The notes: generated by a model not told the origin, from the sequence alone. Positions 54,699 through 64,000 are shown, numbered from the stretch's first letter. The stretch: 64,000 nucleotides of DNA from Halomonas sp. SpR1 (GCF_031010175.1 NZ_JAUAMB010000013.1:62001-126000), one strand, 5' to 3'. A program made the numbers and translations.

Positions 54699-55634
54699 AT
54701 GAGAATTGAGAGGCTTCCGCTGAATGCACTGCGCGCATTTGCCGAAGCCGTGCGGGAAAATAGCTTCAAAGCCGCCGCGCATCGTTTAGGGGTGACCCCT
54801 GGGGCCGTTAGTCGACAGGTGAAACAGCTTGAGGATCGCTTGGGCGTGGTGCTATTCGAACGGCATGCCAATGGCGTGTGCGCAACCGAAGCAGGCCGAG
54901 GGCTTGCTGAAGATGTGCAAGCGGGTCTTTTGCGCATCGCCAGTGGCGTGCAGAACGTCACCGAGCGCTCAGAAGACGCTTTTCGCTTGCTATTGAGTGC
55001 GCCACCTTCTTTCCTACAGCTTTGGCTACTCCCCCGCTTACCCGGTTTTGAAGCCAATGAGCGGCAAATAGAGATCTCTCTGGATGCCGAGGCGCGCTTG
55101 ACGCCGCCGTTATGGATGCCCAACAGGGCGCGCTTATCGTTGCGCTACGGTCAGGGGCCCTGGCCCGGCGTCACCAGCCAGCGTCTGTTTGAAGATACCC
55201 TCTTTCCCGTTTGCTCTCCCACCCTGTTAGCGCAGGAACATATACACACGCCCGCCGACTTGCTGGCCCAGACACTGCTCACCGTGGATTGGTGCAGCCA
55301 GGCGGGTCACCCTATCCCAAACTGGTACGATTGGTTTAAAAACGCCGGGGTGGCGATACACAAGATCCCCCACCAGCGCCAATACTCGCTCTACAGTTTG
55401 GCGCTCGATCAGGCTATGGCCGGGCAGGGCGTGGTGCTGGCCAGCTACCCGCTGGTGGCCGACCGGCTCGCCAGCGGGGTGTTGGTGCGCCCATTTGCGG
55501 AGCACTACCCGCTCGCCTCATCATTCGCCTATGAACTGATTCTGCCTTGTGAAGGCGTAACACCACCGGCGGTGTCCCGCTTCATCGAGTGGCTCGAGCA
55601 AGAAGCCGCTCGCTTTCGTGGCGCATCGCTTTAG
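54699..55634 (+). CDS. GcvA-like LysR-family regulator
   Basis: A 311-residue LysR regulator whose N-terminus (RLPLNALRAFAEAVRENSFKAAAHRLGVTPGAVSRQVKQLE) resembles GcvA-type regulators. Start at 54699 is taken since AGGAAAA lies before it and the family begins with this motif; a longer frame to 54603 would run through the promoter region. It is divergent from the DMT transporter gene. Confidence 0.9.
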   Translation: MRIERLPLNALRAFAEAVRENSFKAAAHRLGVTPGAVSRQVKQLEDRLGVVLFERHANGVCATEAGRGLAEDVQAGLLRIASGVQNVTERSEDAFRLLLSAPPSFLQLWLLPRLPGFEANERQIEISLDAEARLTPPLWMPNRARLSLRYGQGPWPGVTSQRLFEDTLFPVCSPTLLAQEHIHTPADLLAQTLLTVDWCSQAGHPIPNWYDWFKNAGVAIHKIPHQRQYSLYSLALDQAMAGQGVVLASYPLVADRLASGVLVRPFAEHYPLASSFAYELILPCEGVTPPAVSRFIEWLEQEAARFRGASL

Positions 55635-56380
55635 GGCTTTGCCTCGGCTTCTCGTTTGTAATCCTGAAACAGCCCATACTGCCACTGCCTTACCGCCAGC
55701 ACTGACGTGGTGCCAAACCGCTGATGAATAGGCAGCCCGCTTTCTCGTTCACACAGGGAGTGGAACTCTTTAGCAAGACGCTGCATGGTCTGCTGCCATT
55801 CGGCATTACCCGCGGGGGATAACAGGCCATTGAGTACCATCAGCTTTTCGCTGTCGCTATCAAAACGGGAGCGGAAAAACTCGTTAGCAATGTGCTGCTG
55901 AAAGAAACGCTGGATCGGCCCATTCGCCCGCCAGCGAAAATTAGCGGCTAACCGCCGCCTGATGCGGTTGCCGGGAAGTAGATCAATCAACTGAAGCCGC
56001 TCAAGCTTGAGTAACTGCCGGGTGCACTCCGGTTCACTTAGCTGGTACTGGTGATGAATTTCGTCGAAGCTATAGCCATTGATAACGCACACGGCTACCA
56101 GGAACAGCTCGCGGTCATCGACGATACTTTGCTCCTGGGCCTGAGTCAGTTCCTGGAGGCGCTGCTCCCCTGCCTGCATGGCCTGCACCAGCTCTGCGAA
56201 CTCAAGGTTAAGCTCATCACAGATGCACTCCAGCCGCGCCAGAGTAAAGTGCTTTTCAGCGAACAGGCGCTTCACCGAAGCCTCGCTCAGCGCTAACCAC
56301 CGGGCAACATCGGCGTAGGTTTTACCCTGGGCGCGCAGCTGGCGTTTTAGCGTTTCAATCAGAGAGTCGGCTTGAGACAT
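55631..56380 (-). CDS. HTH (XRE-type) transcriptional regulator
   Basis: A 249-residue protein with an N-terminal helix-turn-helix (LKRQLRAQGKTYADVARWLALSEASVKRLFA) and a C-terminal region of about 170 residues with no known domain recognised by eye; it includes a second HTH-like segment (FDEIHHQYQLSEPECTRQLLKLERL). GAGGT lies 6 bases before the ATG at 56380. It ends with a 4-base overlap of the convergent LysR gene. Targets unknown; the divergent neighbour is the Aas fusion. Confidence 0.85.
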   Translation of the reverse strand: MSQADSLIETLKRQLRAQGKTYADVARWLALSEASVKRLFAEKHFTLARLECICDELNLEFAELVQAMQAGEQRLQELTQAQEQSIVDDRELFLVAVCVINGYSFDEIHHQYQLSEPECTRQLLKLERLQLIDLLPGNRIRRRLAANFRWRANGPIQRFFQQHIANEFFRSRFDSDSEKLMVLNGLLSPAGNAEWQQTMQRLAKEFHSLCERESGLPIHQRFGTTSVLAVRQWQYGLFQDYKREAEAKP

Positions 56381-56541
56381 GGAAACCTCATTAGGGGGGG
56401 GCACGGAAGCATTACACGTAAAAGTATCGCATAATGCTACCAAACAGCACTCATATCACAACTTTGTGTAAATGGGTTGCAACAAGTAAGCCTCATAGAG
56501 AAAGTGCTACCACTTACGGGGATTTATAAGGCTACACAACT

Positions 56542-59500
56542 ATGCATCGACTGCTGCACTTAAAGGGCGCTTGGCCCTATCTGATCGCTATCTTTCTCAA
56601 TGCCTTTGTGGATTTGGGGCACAAGATTGTCATTCAGAATACGATCTTCAAAAGTTACGATGGCGAAACCCAGGTCGTACTCACCGCGCTGGTTAACGGG
56701 CTTATACTGCTGCCGTTTATTTTGCTGTTTAGCCCGGCGGGCCACGTGGCAGACAGCTACCCCAAGGTGCGTGTTTTACGCGTCTCGGCCTGGGCCGCGG
56801 TGGCGGTTTCTCTGGGCATTACGGCTGCTTACTATCAGGGCTGGTTTTGGCTGGCATTCGCGATGACGCTGCTGCTGGCTATTCAGTCGGCCTTCTACTC
56901 ACCGGCCAAATACGGCTTGGTGAAAGGGTTGTTCGGCAAGCCGCGCCTGGCAGAAGCCAACGGGCTGATTCAGGCCGTCACGATTGGCGCCATTCTGGCA
57001 GGCACTGTGGCGTTTACCGCCCTGTTTGAAACCTGGATAACACCGACTGATCAAACCCCAGCGCAGCTGTTGCGCCAGATAGCGCCACTGGGCTGGCTAT
57101 TGGTGCTTAACAGCGCTATTCAGGTGGCAACGCTTTATCGTCTGCCGCTGGATAACACCACGCGACCGGATACCCCGCTCACCTGGCAGCGCTACATCAA
57201 GGGCGCTGCCCTGAAAGATAACCTACGGATTATCGCCCGCCAGCCGGTCATCAGGCTCTCCATTATCGGCTTGGCCACCTTCTGGTCGGTAGGCCAAGTG
57301 CTGCTGGCAGCCTTTCCTGCCTATGCCAAAGATGCGTTAAATATCGATAACACGCTGGTGTTGCAGGGTATTCTGGCGGCTAGCGGTATCGGGATTGCGC
57401 TGGGTTCCATGCTGGCCAGCAAGTTTTCACATAACCGCATAGAGACAGGCTTGATCCCTGTCGGCGCCCTCGGGGTAGCCCTGGGGCTATGGTGTCTGCC
57501 GCTGTTAACCACGCCTGTTGGCCAAGCGCTGAACTTTGTGTTTATCGGCATGATGGGTGGGCTATTTATCGTACCGCTTAACGCGCTGATTCAGTTTCAC
57601 GCCGCCGACAACGAGTTAGGCACCGTACTGGCTGCAAACAACTGGATTCAAAACATCGCCATGTTGGGCTTTTTGGTGCTCACGGCGCTGTTCGCTTTGG
57701 CGGGTGTGGATAGTCATTACTTGCTGTTACTGATTGCCACGGTGGCGATGGTCGGCGGCGGCTACACCATTGTTAAGCTGCCGCAAAGTCTGGTGCGCTT
57801 TCTGTTGAGCTTCCTGCTGACACGCCGCTACCGCGTAAACGTTCATGGCTTGCAAAACCTGCCCGCCCAGGGCGGCGTGCTGCTATTGGGCAACCATATC
57901 AGTTGGGTGGATTGGGCCATGGTGCAGATTGCCAGCCCCCGCCCTGTGCGCTTTGTGATGCTCAGATCGGTTTATCAGCGCTGGTACCTGCGCTGGTTCT
58001 TCAAAGCCCTGGGCTGTATTCCCATCGAGCGCGGCAGCGGTGCCGAACAGGCGCTAGCCGATGTGGCGGAACAGCTCAACGCAGGTGAAGTGGTGTGCCT
58101 ATTTCCTGAAGGGGCGATTAGCCGCACTGGCCAACTGGGTGAATTCCGCCGCGGCTATGAGCGCGCCTGTGAAATGGCCAACCCCGATGTAAAAATCGTG
58201 CCTTTCTACCTGCGCGGCCTGTGGGGCAGCCAGTTCTCCCGCTCGTCCAGCAAGTTAAAGGAACTGCGCAACGCTCCGCTGCACCGCTCGGTTGTGGTCG
58301 CCTTTGGCAAACCGCTGCCCAAAGATACCCCCGCTGATGTGCTTAAACGGCGCATCTTTGAGCAGGCTACCCGTTCCTGGCAGCGGGCCATGGACGAGCT
58401 ACCCACCCTGCCAGATGCTTGGATTCAAAGTGTTAAGCGCCGCCCTAGCGACCTTGCCCTGGCAGATACCCTGGGCCGCCCACTCAACGCAAGCCAGGCA
58501 CTCACCGCCAGCCTCCTGCTAGCAAAACGTGTTCGCAAGCTCAACCCAGGGCAGAACGTTGGCCTACTGCTGCCGACTAGCAGTGGCGGGGTTATCGCCA
58601 ATATGGCCACGCTGCTGGCGGGTAAGACGCTGGTAAATCTTAATTACACTGCCGACCCAGCGGCGCTCTCTTCTGCCCTTTCCCAGGCTGAAATTACCTC
58701 CGTGTTCACCTCACAGCGATTTGTGAAAAAGCTTGAGCAGCGTGGTCTCGACGTTAACCAGCTACTGAGCGGGAAGCAGGTGGTGTACCTGGAAACCCTG
58801 CAAACCACGATTGGCCGCGCCGAGCGTTTGAGCACCTGGCTTGCGGTGAGAATACTGCCGATGTGGCTACTTCAGCGCTGCTTCTGCCGCAGCCATGATA
58901 CCAACGCCACGGCGGCGATTCTGTTCTCAAGCGGGAGCGAAGGCGAGCCCAAAGGCGTGATGCTCAGCCACCGCAACCTGATGGCCAATATCAAACAGAC
59001 CTCCGACGTGCTCAACACCCAGAGCAACGACGTGGTGATGGGCTCATTGCCGCTGTTTCACGCCTTCGGCCTAACGGTCACTCAGTTACTACCGCTGATT
59101 GAAGGACTGCCGCTGGTGTGCCACCCCGACCCCACCGATGCCCCTGGCATCGCGGGCGCGATTGCCAAGCACAAGGCCACTATCATGTTTGGCACCTCCA
59201 GCTTTTTAAGGCTGTTTGTACGCAGCTCAAAAGTGCACCCGCTAATGCTGGAAAGCCTGCGAGTAGTGGTTGCCGGGGCGGAAAAACTCGATGACAACGT
59301 ACGCACCAGCTTTGCGCTGAAATTCCACAAACCCATATATGAAGGCTACGGCGCCACTGAAATTGCCCCCGTCGCTTCGGTCAACCTTCCCGATGCCATG
59401 GGCGTTCACTATCAACAGGTGCAGCGGGGCAGCAAGCCAGGCACCGTGGGTATGCCGCTGCCTGGCACCAGTTTCAAGATCGTCGACCCGGAGAGTTTTG

Positions 59501-60012
59501 AAGAGTTGCCCACCGGCGAAGCGGGGATGATATTGATCAGCGGCCCGCAGATCATGCAGGGCTACCTGAATGACGCCGAGCGAACAGCCAAGGCGCTCCA
59601 CGAGGCCGATGACCACCGCTGGTACATCACAGGAGATAAAGGCTTTATCGACGAAGACGGCTTTTTAACCCTGATTGACCGTTACGCCCGCTTTGCCAAG
59701 ATTGGTGGCGAAATGATCAGCCTAAGCGCCGTTGAGGCAGCGGTTAAAGCGGCTCTGGAAGATACAGATACGGCGCTGATGGCGGTTAGCCTTCCCGATA
59801 GCCGCAAAGGCGAGCGCATTGTGCTGCTGTCAGAAACAGCGCTGGATGCCAAAACCGTTAAGGCCGCGATGCTCGCCAACGGCACCTCATCCATGATGAT
59901 CCCCAGCCACTGGTTTACGGTGGAGACCATTCCTCATCTCGGCTCTGGCAAGGCAGATTTCGCAGGGGCGAAACGTTTGGCTCAAGAACTGATAGAGGAA
60001 GAGCTGAAGTAA
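56542..60012 (+). CDS. aas: LplT-PlsC-Aas fusion (lysophospholipid transport, acyltransferase, acyl-ACP synthetase)
   Basis: A 1156-residue three-part membrane protein. Residues 1-415 are an MFS/LplT lysophospholipid flippase with about twelve helices (LNAFVDLGHKIVIQ, YSPAKYGLVKGLFG). Residues ~425-620 are a PlsC acyltransferase with the catalytic NHISWVDW (HxxxxD-like, here H and D) and FPEGAISRTG. Residues ~640-1150 are an acyl-ACP/AMP synthetase (ILFSSGSEGEPKGVMLSH, YEGYGATEIAPV, YITGDKGFIDEDG). In E. coli LplT and Aas are separate; the fusion joins uptake and re-acylation of lysophospholipids in membrane repair. It stands alone. Confidence 0.94.
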   Translation: MHRLLHLKGAWPYLIAIFLNAFVDLGHKIVIQNTIFKSYDGETQVVLTALVNGLILLPFILLFSPAGHVADSYPKVRVLRVSAWAAVAVSLGITAAYYQGWFWLAFAMTLLLAIQSAFYSPAKYGLVKGLFGKPRLAEANGLIQAVTIGAILAGTVAFTALFETWITPTDQTPAQLLRQIAPLGWLLVLNSAIQVATLYRLPLDNTTRPDTPLTWQRYIKGAALKDNLRIIARQPVIRLSIIGLATFWSVGQVLLAAFPAYAKDALNIDNTLVLQGILAASGIGIALGSMLASKFSHNRIETGLIPVGALGVALGLWCLPLLTTPVGQALNFVFIGMMGGLFIVPLNALIQFHAADNELGTVLAANNWIQNIAMLGFLVLTALFALAGVDSHYLLLLIATVAMVGGGYTIVKLPQSLVRFLLSFLLTRRYRVNVHGLQNLPAQGGVLLLGNHISWVDWAMVQIASPRPVRFVMLRSVYQRWYLRWFFKALGCIPIERGSGAEQALADVAEQLNAGEVVCLFPEGAISRTGQLGEFRRGYERACEMANPDVKIVPFYLRGLWGSQFSRSSSKLKELRNAPLHRSVVVAFGKPLPKDTPADVLKRRIFEQATRSWQRAMDELPTLPDAWIQSVKRRPSDLALADTLGRPLNASQALTASLLLAKRVRKLNPGQNVGLLLPTSSGGVIANMATLLAGKTLVNLNYTADPAALSSALSQAEITSVFTSQRFVKKLEQRGLDVNQLLSGKQVVYLETLQTTIGRAERLSTWLAVRILPMWLLQRCFCRSHDTNATAAILFSSGSEGEPKGVMLSHRNLMANIKQTSDVLNTQSNDVVMGSLPLFHAFGLTVTQLLPLIEGLPLVCHPDPTDAPGIAGAIAKHKATIMFGTSSFLRLFVRSSKVHPLMLESLRVVVAGAEKLDDNVRTSFALKFHKPIYEGYGATEIAPVASVNLPDAMGVHYQQVQRGSKPGTVGMPLPGTSFKIVDPESFEELPTGEAGMILISGPQIMQGYLNDAERTAKALHEADDHRWYITGDKGFIDEDGFLTLIDRYARFAKIGGEMISLSAVEAAVKAALEDTDTALMAVSLPDSRKGERIVLLSETALDAKTVKAAMLANGTSSMMIPSHWFTVETIPHLGSGKADFAGAKRLAQELIEEELK

Positions 60013-60028
60013 TAAAAAAGCACCAACT

Positions 60029-60069
60029 AGTGCTGTACAGCAAAGCATCGCTACTCGCTGTACAGCACT
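60029..60069. other. Inverted repeat of a palindrome
   Basis: Two perfect 13-base arms, AGTGCTGTACAGC (60029-60041) and its complement (60057-60069), each contain the self-complementary GCTGTACAGC. The 15-base spacer allows a hairpin, but no T-run follows. It may act as a terminator or a dimer-binding site. Confidence 0.65.
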
Positions 60070-60213
60070 CGCTCCTCGCAATAGCACAGCCCAGAATTCA
60101 GGACACCTCTTGACTACCGAGAGGAGCTTTTTAGGTAAAGGGGTTTATAGATGAAGCTGGTGCTTTGTCGCTGGTGAGAGGCTCTGGGAGATGATCAGAT
60201 TTGGGAAATCCCT

Positions 60214-61539
60214 CTACCGCTCTCCCAGTGAATTCTGCACCGCCTCTACTATCGGGGCAAAGAAGTAGCTGATAATTCTTCTATGATCGGTTATTGCGTC
60301 AACTTTCGCCGTCATACCAGGACGCAAATAGAGGCGCTCCGCTCCCATCTCAAGATAGTTTTGTTCAGGCTGAATTCTGACAACATAACGCCACTTCCCC
60401 TCTTTAGACTCAGACGAATCTGCCGCAATATCAGAAACAACACCCTGTATAAAACCGAACCTTTCGGAAGGGTAAGCTGAAAGCCGAATATTAGCCCGCT
60501 GCCCAACTTTCATGAACCCGATGTCCTGATTAGAAAATGTCCCTTCAACTTCTACCTTAACATCAGTTGGCACAATTCGAAGTAGCTCAGCCCCAGACTC
60601 GGCAATACCGCCTAAAGTAAAAACCTTCAATTGATCAACAACCCCAGAAGCTGGAGCCTCAAGCGTTGCAGCGTCAACTCGACGAATTGCAGCACGTTCC
60701 TTTTCCGACAATGTGGCAAGGCGAGTATCAATCTCAGCGTACCTATCAAGTAAGGAGCTACGCAGATCAGCTTTGATACGGCGGCGCTCACTTTCAAGGG
60801 CCATGCGCTCAGCAGCCTTTTGATCCAGCTCGCTTTGATAGACGCCACGTTCGCTTTCCAGTCGGGTAAAGCCTTCTTGAACATCAAGGAAGTCAGATCG
60901 GCTGGTGGCACCTCGCTCCACCAATTGCTCTATAGCTTGTAACCGCTCTGACTGGATTTCGAGAACGGCATTCAATCGGGCAATATTGGCACTGGTAACC
61001 GCTTCAGAACGGCGGTTTGTCTCTTCACGCGCATCGATCTGTTCTAGAGATGCCAAGAGGTCGTTGACCTCAGCCAGCAGCAACTTACGCTGCTCTTCTG
61101 CAAAAACATGTTCATCCAAGTCACTAGGAGGGCTGAACCCAGCAAGCGACTGATCGATGAAATCAGTTGTAGCCGGATCTAAATCAAGCGCATCGACCAT
61201 GGCGTCAATTCGCGCCATCTCGATGCGAAGTCTGTCCTCTTCCGCCTGAATGGTTCCCAACTCGGTCAAAGCCTCTGTGGGATCAAACTCTATTAACACA
61301 TCTCCTTTCTCAACTGAGTCCCCATTTTTAATATGAATCGCCGTAATACGGCCCGAGAATTCAGGCTGGACAACCTGAACACGGCTAATAGGCAAAACGC
61401 GCCCTTGCCCCTTTGCAACAACCTCAATCTTTAGTACAAACGACATCAACAAAATGATGGCGAATACTAAAACCGTAAAAAAAATTGTCCCGTGAAGTGT
61501 CGGTGACCGGATATTCATTGGTTTAGGGTGATGATTCAC
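60214..61539 (-). CDS. HlyD-family membrane fusion protein (type I secretion)
   Basis: A 441-residue periplasmic adaptor with one N-terminal membrane segment (GTIFFTVLVFAIILLMSFVL), a split lipoyl domain (VVQPEFSGRITAIHIKNGDSVEKGDVLIEFD), a long coiled coil (~115-290, rich in E, R, Q, L) and a barrel domain (VEVEGTFSNQDIGFMKVGQRANI). The GTG start overlaps the ABC exporter stop (GTGA) with GAGG 7 bases ahead. With that exporter and a TolC-type channel elsewhere it would form a type I secretion system. Confidence 0.93.
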   Translation of the reverse strand: MNHHPKPMNIRSPTLHGTIFFTVLVFAIILLMSFVLKIEVVAKGQGRVLPISRVQVVQPEFSGRITAIHIKNGDSVEKGDVLIEFDPTEALTELGTIQAEEDRLRIEMARIDAMVDALDLDPATTDFIDQSLAGFSPPSDLDEHVFAEEQRKLLLAEVNDLLASLEQIDAREETNRRSEAVTSANIARLNAVLEIQSERLQAIEQLVERGATSRSDFLDVQEGFTRLESERGVYQSELDQKAAERMALESERRRIKADLRSSLLDRYAEIDTRLATLSEKERAAIRRVDAATLEAPASGVVDQLKVFTLGGIAESGAELLRIVPTDVKVEVEGTFSNQDIGFMKVGQRANIRLSAYPSERFGFIQGVVSDIAADSSESKEGKWRYVVRIQPEQNYLEMGAERLYLRPGMTAKVDAITDHRRIISYFFAPIVEAVQNSLGER

Positions 61540-63206
61540 AATGGAGCCTCAAAATCAACAATCTGGTCAGAATCTCCAAAAATATTCGGGTTGTGTGTGA
61601 TGATAATCAGCGTTGTTTCATGCTTTAACTTATGAAGCTCTGCCGCCATCTGACGCTGAGCCTGTGCGTCGAGAGCGCTCGTCGGCTCATCAAGAATAAT
61701 GACCTTGGGCCCGCGAACCAAAGAGCGCGCTATAGCAATCCGCTGCCTCTGGCCTCCCGAAAGTGCAGAACCACGCTCACCTACATCCGTATCAAGCCCC
61801 TCAGGCAATTGCGCGACTAACTGATCCGCCGCTGAGATTCTTAACGCGCGCTCTAGTGCCTCATCCGAGGCTTCTTCGTCGCCTAGAGTAAGGTTTTGTC
61901 GCACAGTGCCAGCAAACAGATAGGGTTCTTGGGGAACGTAGGCAATCCGAGTCCTCACATCATGTGGTTCATACTGGGCAATATTTTCTCCGTCTAACAA
62001 CACCTCGCCACTGTCTGGAACATCAATCCCCGAGGCAAGCCGTCCAAAGGTGGATTTTCCAATCCCAGAAGGGCCAACAACCAGCGTCAAGGTGTTAGGC
62101 TCAGCACAAAAATTAAAGTGGCGCAGAACAGGACTCGAAGGAGCGTAATGAAATTCAACGTCACGGAATTCTAAACGCGCTTCAATTTTTGTCGGCAGCC
62201 TTGGTAGCGTGCTAAAAGGCTCCATTGGCGAATTCACGATATCGCCTAAACGTTGACGCGAGACGCGGACGTTTTGCCACTCTTCCCATAAACCTGAAAA
62301 GCGCTCGATAGGCTCGGTCACCTTGCCGGCTAAAAGGTGGAAGGCAATCAACTGTCCGAGTGTCATTTCACCGGCAAAAACAGACTGCGCGCCAAAATAG
62401 ATAATACTAATGGTGATCGCTTGCTGGATAACAAACAGCAGCTTACTGCTCCAGATTTGCAAAAGCCCTACACGATAGGACGCATTGAGGCTGGCATGCA
62501 GCGTTTTATCCAGCCGCTCCAGCACCTTTTTTTCTGCGCTCAATGCCTTGATAGAATCGATACCAGCAATACTTTCGACCATCTGATTCTGGTGCTGTGC
62601 GCCAGCGTCAAACTCAGCACGAAGTCGGCGGCGCAGAAAGGGCCCAAAACCGAAATAAATCAGAAACTGAATAGGCAGGGCTACTAAAATAATCAGCGTC
62701 AGCGACACCGACAAGGTGAACAACACCCCGATGTAGATGAACACAAAGACCACATCTAGCAGCACCCCTGTTGTCGTTCCAACCAAAAAGGCGCGTATCG
62801 TATCCGTTTCACCGACACGGGCCATACTTTCACCCACGGACCACTTGCGAAAATGACCGAACGGCAGTTTGAACTGATGATCAAATATCTTGGCGCCCAG
62901 CTCGCGAGTGACACGATTAGCTAACAATAACCCCAACAGGTCGGATAGCACCTCAAACCCGAGCTGAAAAAGACTGACAGCCACAAATATAGCGGCAACC
63001 ACTAGCAAGGATGCTTCCCGCTGAAAAGGCAAGATCCGGTCAATAATCACCTGAAATATAAAAGGCTCAACCAAGCCGATAAGGCGCAAACAGATCGCCA
63101 AGAAAATCAGCTCAATATACAGCGGTGTAAACTTCCATAGCGTCTTGCCGAACCAGGAGAGTGCAATCTCACCGGTCTTGTCATGTGTGCTATCCATCAT
63201 CAGCAA
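61536..63206 (-). CDS. Type I secretion ABC exporter without peptidase domain
   Basis: A 556-residue half-transporter with six membrane segments (residues ~25-310) and an ATPase domain: Walker A GPSGIGKST near 370, signature ALSGGQRQRIAIARSL and Walker B VIILDEPTSALDAQ. It belongs to the HlyB/LapB-like group but begins directly at the membrane domain, lacking the C39 or C39-like N-terminal domain of most such exporters. It overlaps the M16 peptidase gene by 7 bases and hlyD by 4, so the three are coupled. Several starts (63206, 63200, 63197) are possible. Confidence 0.92.
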   Translation of the reverse strand: MLMMDSTHDKTGEIALSWFGKTLWKFTPLYIELIFLAICLRLIGLVEPFIFQVIIDRILPFQREASLLVVAAIFVAVSLFQLGFEVLSDLLGLLLANRVTRELGAKIFDHQFKLPFGHFRKWSVGESMARVGETDTIRAFLVGTTTGVLLDVVFVFIYIGVLFTLSVSLTLIILVALPIQFLIYFGFGPFLRRRLRAEFDAGAQHQNQMVESIAGIDSIKALSAEKKVLERLDKTLHASLNASYRVGLLQIWSSKLLFVIQQAITISIIYFGAQSVFAGEMTLGQLIAFHLLAGKVTEPIERFSGLWEEWQNVRVSRQRLGDIVNSPMEPFSTLPRLPTKIEARLEFRDVEFHYAPSSPVLRHFNFCAEPNTLTLVVGPSGIGKSTFGRLASGIDVPDSGEVLLDGENIAQYEPHDVRTRIAYVPQEPYLFAGTVRQNLTLGDEEASDEALERALRISAADQLVAQLPEGLDTDVGERGSALSGGQRQRIAIARSLVRGPKVIILDEPTSALDAQAQRQMAAELHKLKHETTLIIITHNPNIFGDSDQIVDFEAPL

Positions 63207-64000
63207 TCAGCGGCTTCACGCGGGGTTGTGATCACACATGCTTCATGCAAAGCATCTACCTCTGGTGAGACGGCGATAACGATAAATTCATCCACACTGG
63301 GGAAAGCCGTTGTCAGCCGTTCATTCAGCGAGGCGTCTGTTACCGCCTCAAGCTCTTCGTTTAACGAACGTTCTGTCGGGTACCCATCCAGGGCACTTTC
63401 TAGTGCGCTGCGCGCCTGCGCCGTCACTGAATCGGCCACCTCTGAGAGATAGGATGCCAAGTGCGCTTTGTGGTCGGCTAGCTCACCTTTCAGGCCGCCT
63501 TGGCGGAAAGTGGCATACGCCTTACGAACCACTTCTTCGGTCTCTGCTACTTGGTTTGTGTCAACCTCTCCAGCCTGGAAGAGAATGCGATCCTCCCGGG
63601 TATAATTGTCCATACCCGCACCAAAACCATAACTGGCACGCAGTTGTGTGCGGACGGCGTCAAAGAGAACACTTTGGTCATCGCTGCCAAGGGCATGCGT
63701 CAGGATCGCATCTTCAATCTCACCACCTTTGCTAGTCGGGGGGAGCGGCGCAATAAACGCCAGCGTTGACACGTCTGCGTCTGGCATATGGAGGAGAATT
63801 CGGCGTGGTGTAAAATCTGACGAGGCGGTTTGTTGCACTTCCCGACTTTGTTCCGGCAACGCTTCGAATAGCGCATCTAGGGCAGCCCCGGCTGCGTTGG
63901 CGTCTATTGCGCCTGCCACTGTGACCACTTCAGGGGAACGCGTAAACGTTTCGGCATGCCAGGTAATGATGTCATCTCGGGTGAGTTCATCCAGGCCATG
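63200..64000 (-). CDS. M16-family peptidase, C-terminal part (runs off right edge)
   Basis: An open frame of 266 codons continues to the right window edge without a start, so the gene begins outside. The visible part is the C-terminal domain of an M16 (pitrilysin/PqqF-like) zinc peptidase: LTRDDIITWHAETFTRSPE, VVTVAGAID, then GSDDQSVLFDAVRTQLRASYGFGAGMD and VRKAYATFRQGGLKGELADHKAHLASYL. The HxxEH zinc site, if present, would be upstream. It overlaps the exporter gene. Whether this chain is catalytic or the non-catalytic partner of an M16 pair cannot be told. Confidence 0.87.
   Translation of the reverse strand, partial: HGLDELTRDDIITWHAETFTRSPEVVTVAGAIDANAAGAALDALFEALPEQSREVQQTASSDFTPRRILLHMPDADVSTLAFIAPLPPTSKGGEIEDAILTHALGSDDQSVLFDAVRTQLRASYGFGAGMDNYTREDRILFQAGEVDTNQVAETEEVVRKAYATFRQGGLKGELADHKAHLASYLSEVADSVTAQARSALESALDGYPTERSLNEELEAVTDASLNERLTTAFPSVDEFIVIAVSPEVDALHEACVITTPREAADC

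Noticed and set aside
1..64000. tRNA, rRNA, CRISPR arrays, IS elements, phage genes
   Set aside because: Intergenic regions were read for cloverleaf-like segments, regular spacer repeats, transposase motifs and terminal repeats; none was found.

Overview
The window looks like chromosomal DNA of a Halomonadaceae-type gammaproteobacterium (Halomonas or a close relative). This is inferred, not proven. Pointers are an amphiphilic-siderophore type NRPS operon, a PvdS-like sigma factor, an LplT-PlsC-Aas fusion, type B L31/L36 ribosomal proteins and many gammaproteobacterial housekeeping families. About half of the window is an iron-acquisition region and the rest is ordinary chromosome.

Region 1 (1-16.4 kb, nearly all minus strand) is a lipopeptide siderophore operon read leftwards: MbtH, type II thioesterase, Sfp-type phosphopantetheinyl transferase, a stand-alone TauD/SyrP-like aspartyl beta-hydroxylase, a FAAL-ACP-C-TauD protein, an Interface-A(Asp)-PCP protein, a C-A(Ser)-PCP protein, and a further NRPS protein cut off by the left edge. 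Adenylation codes read from the sequence are DLTKIGHVGK (Asp) and DVWHVSLIDK (Ser). The predicted product therefore begins fatty acyl - beta-hydroxy-Asp - Ser. Remaining modules and any ornithine hydroxylase lie outside the window. Upstream, a PvdS-like ECF sigma factor and a 69-residue protein that is only a FecR N-terminal domain probably control it. A perfect TAAAT-N16-CGT iron-starvation box lies just upstream of mbtH.

Region 2 (16.7-35.8 kb) holds the transport and other iron genes, with some housekeeping genes between them: TonB receptor plus FhuD-like binding protein; a PD-(D/E)XK/AAA protein; an inositol monophosphatase-like enzyme; the zinc-independent ribosomal proteins L36/L31 behind a candidate Zur site; a glycerophosphodiesterase; FhuC and FhuD without any FhuB; a second TonB receptor; a PvdE/SyrD-like cyclic-peptide exporter; and an imelysin - di-haem protein - imelysin - DUF1513 operon. 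Candidate Fur boxes precede several of these units.

Region 3 (35.9-60 kb) is mixed chromosome: ArgP-like regulator, 7TM-GGDEF cyclase, cytochrome b561, LysR/DMT pair, a PPC-repeat secreted or membrane-anchored protein, an RlpA-like protein, CurA-like reductase, membrane PQQ dehydrogenase, a third TonB receptor, a 57-residue Pmp3/YqaE protein, a deaminase, a DAACS symporter, a cold-shock protein, RlmA, a second LysR/DMT pair, an HTH protein, and the LplT-PlsC-Aas fusion.

Region 4 (60.2-64 kb, minus strand) is a tightly coupled M16 peptidase (cut by the right edge) - peptidase-less ABC exporter - HlyD membrane-fusion set, possibly an export system for a processed peptide.

No tRNA, rRNA, CRISPR array, insertion sequence or phage gene was recognised.
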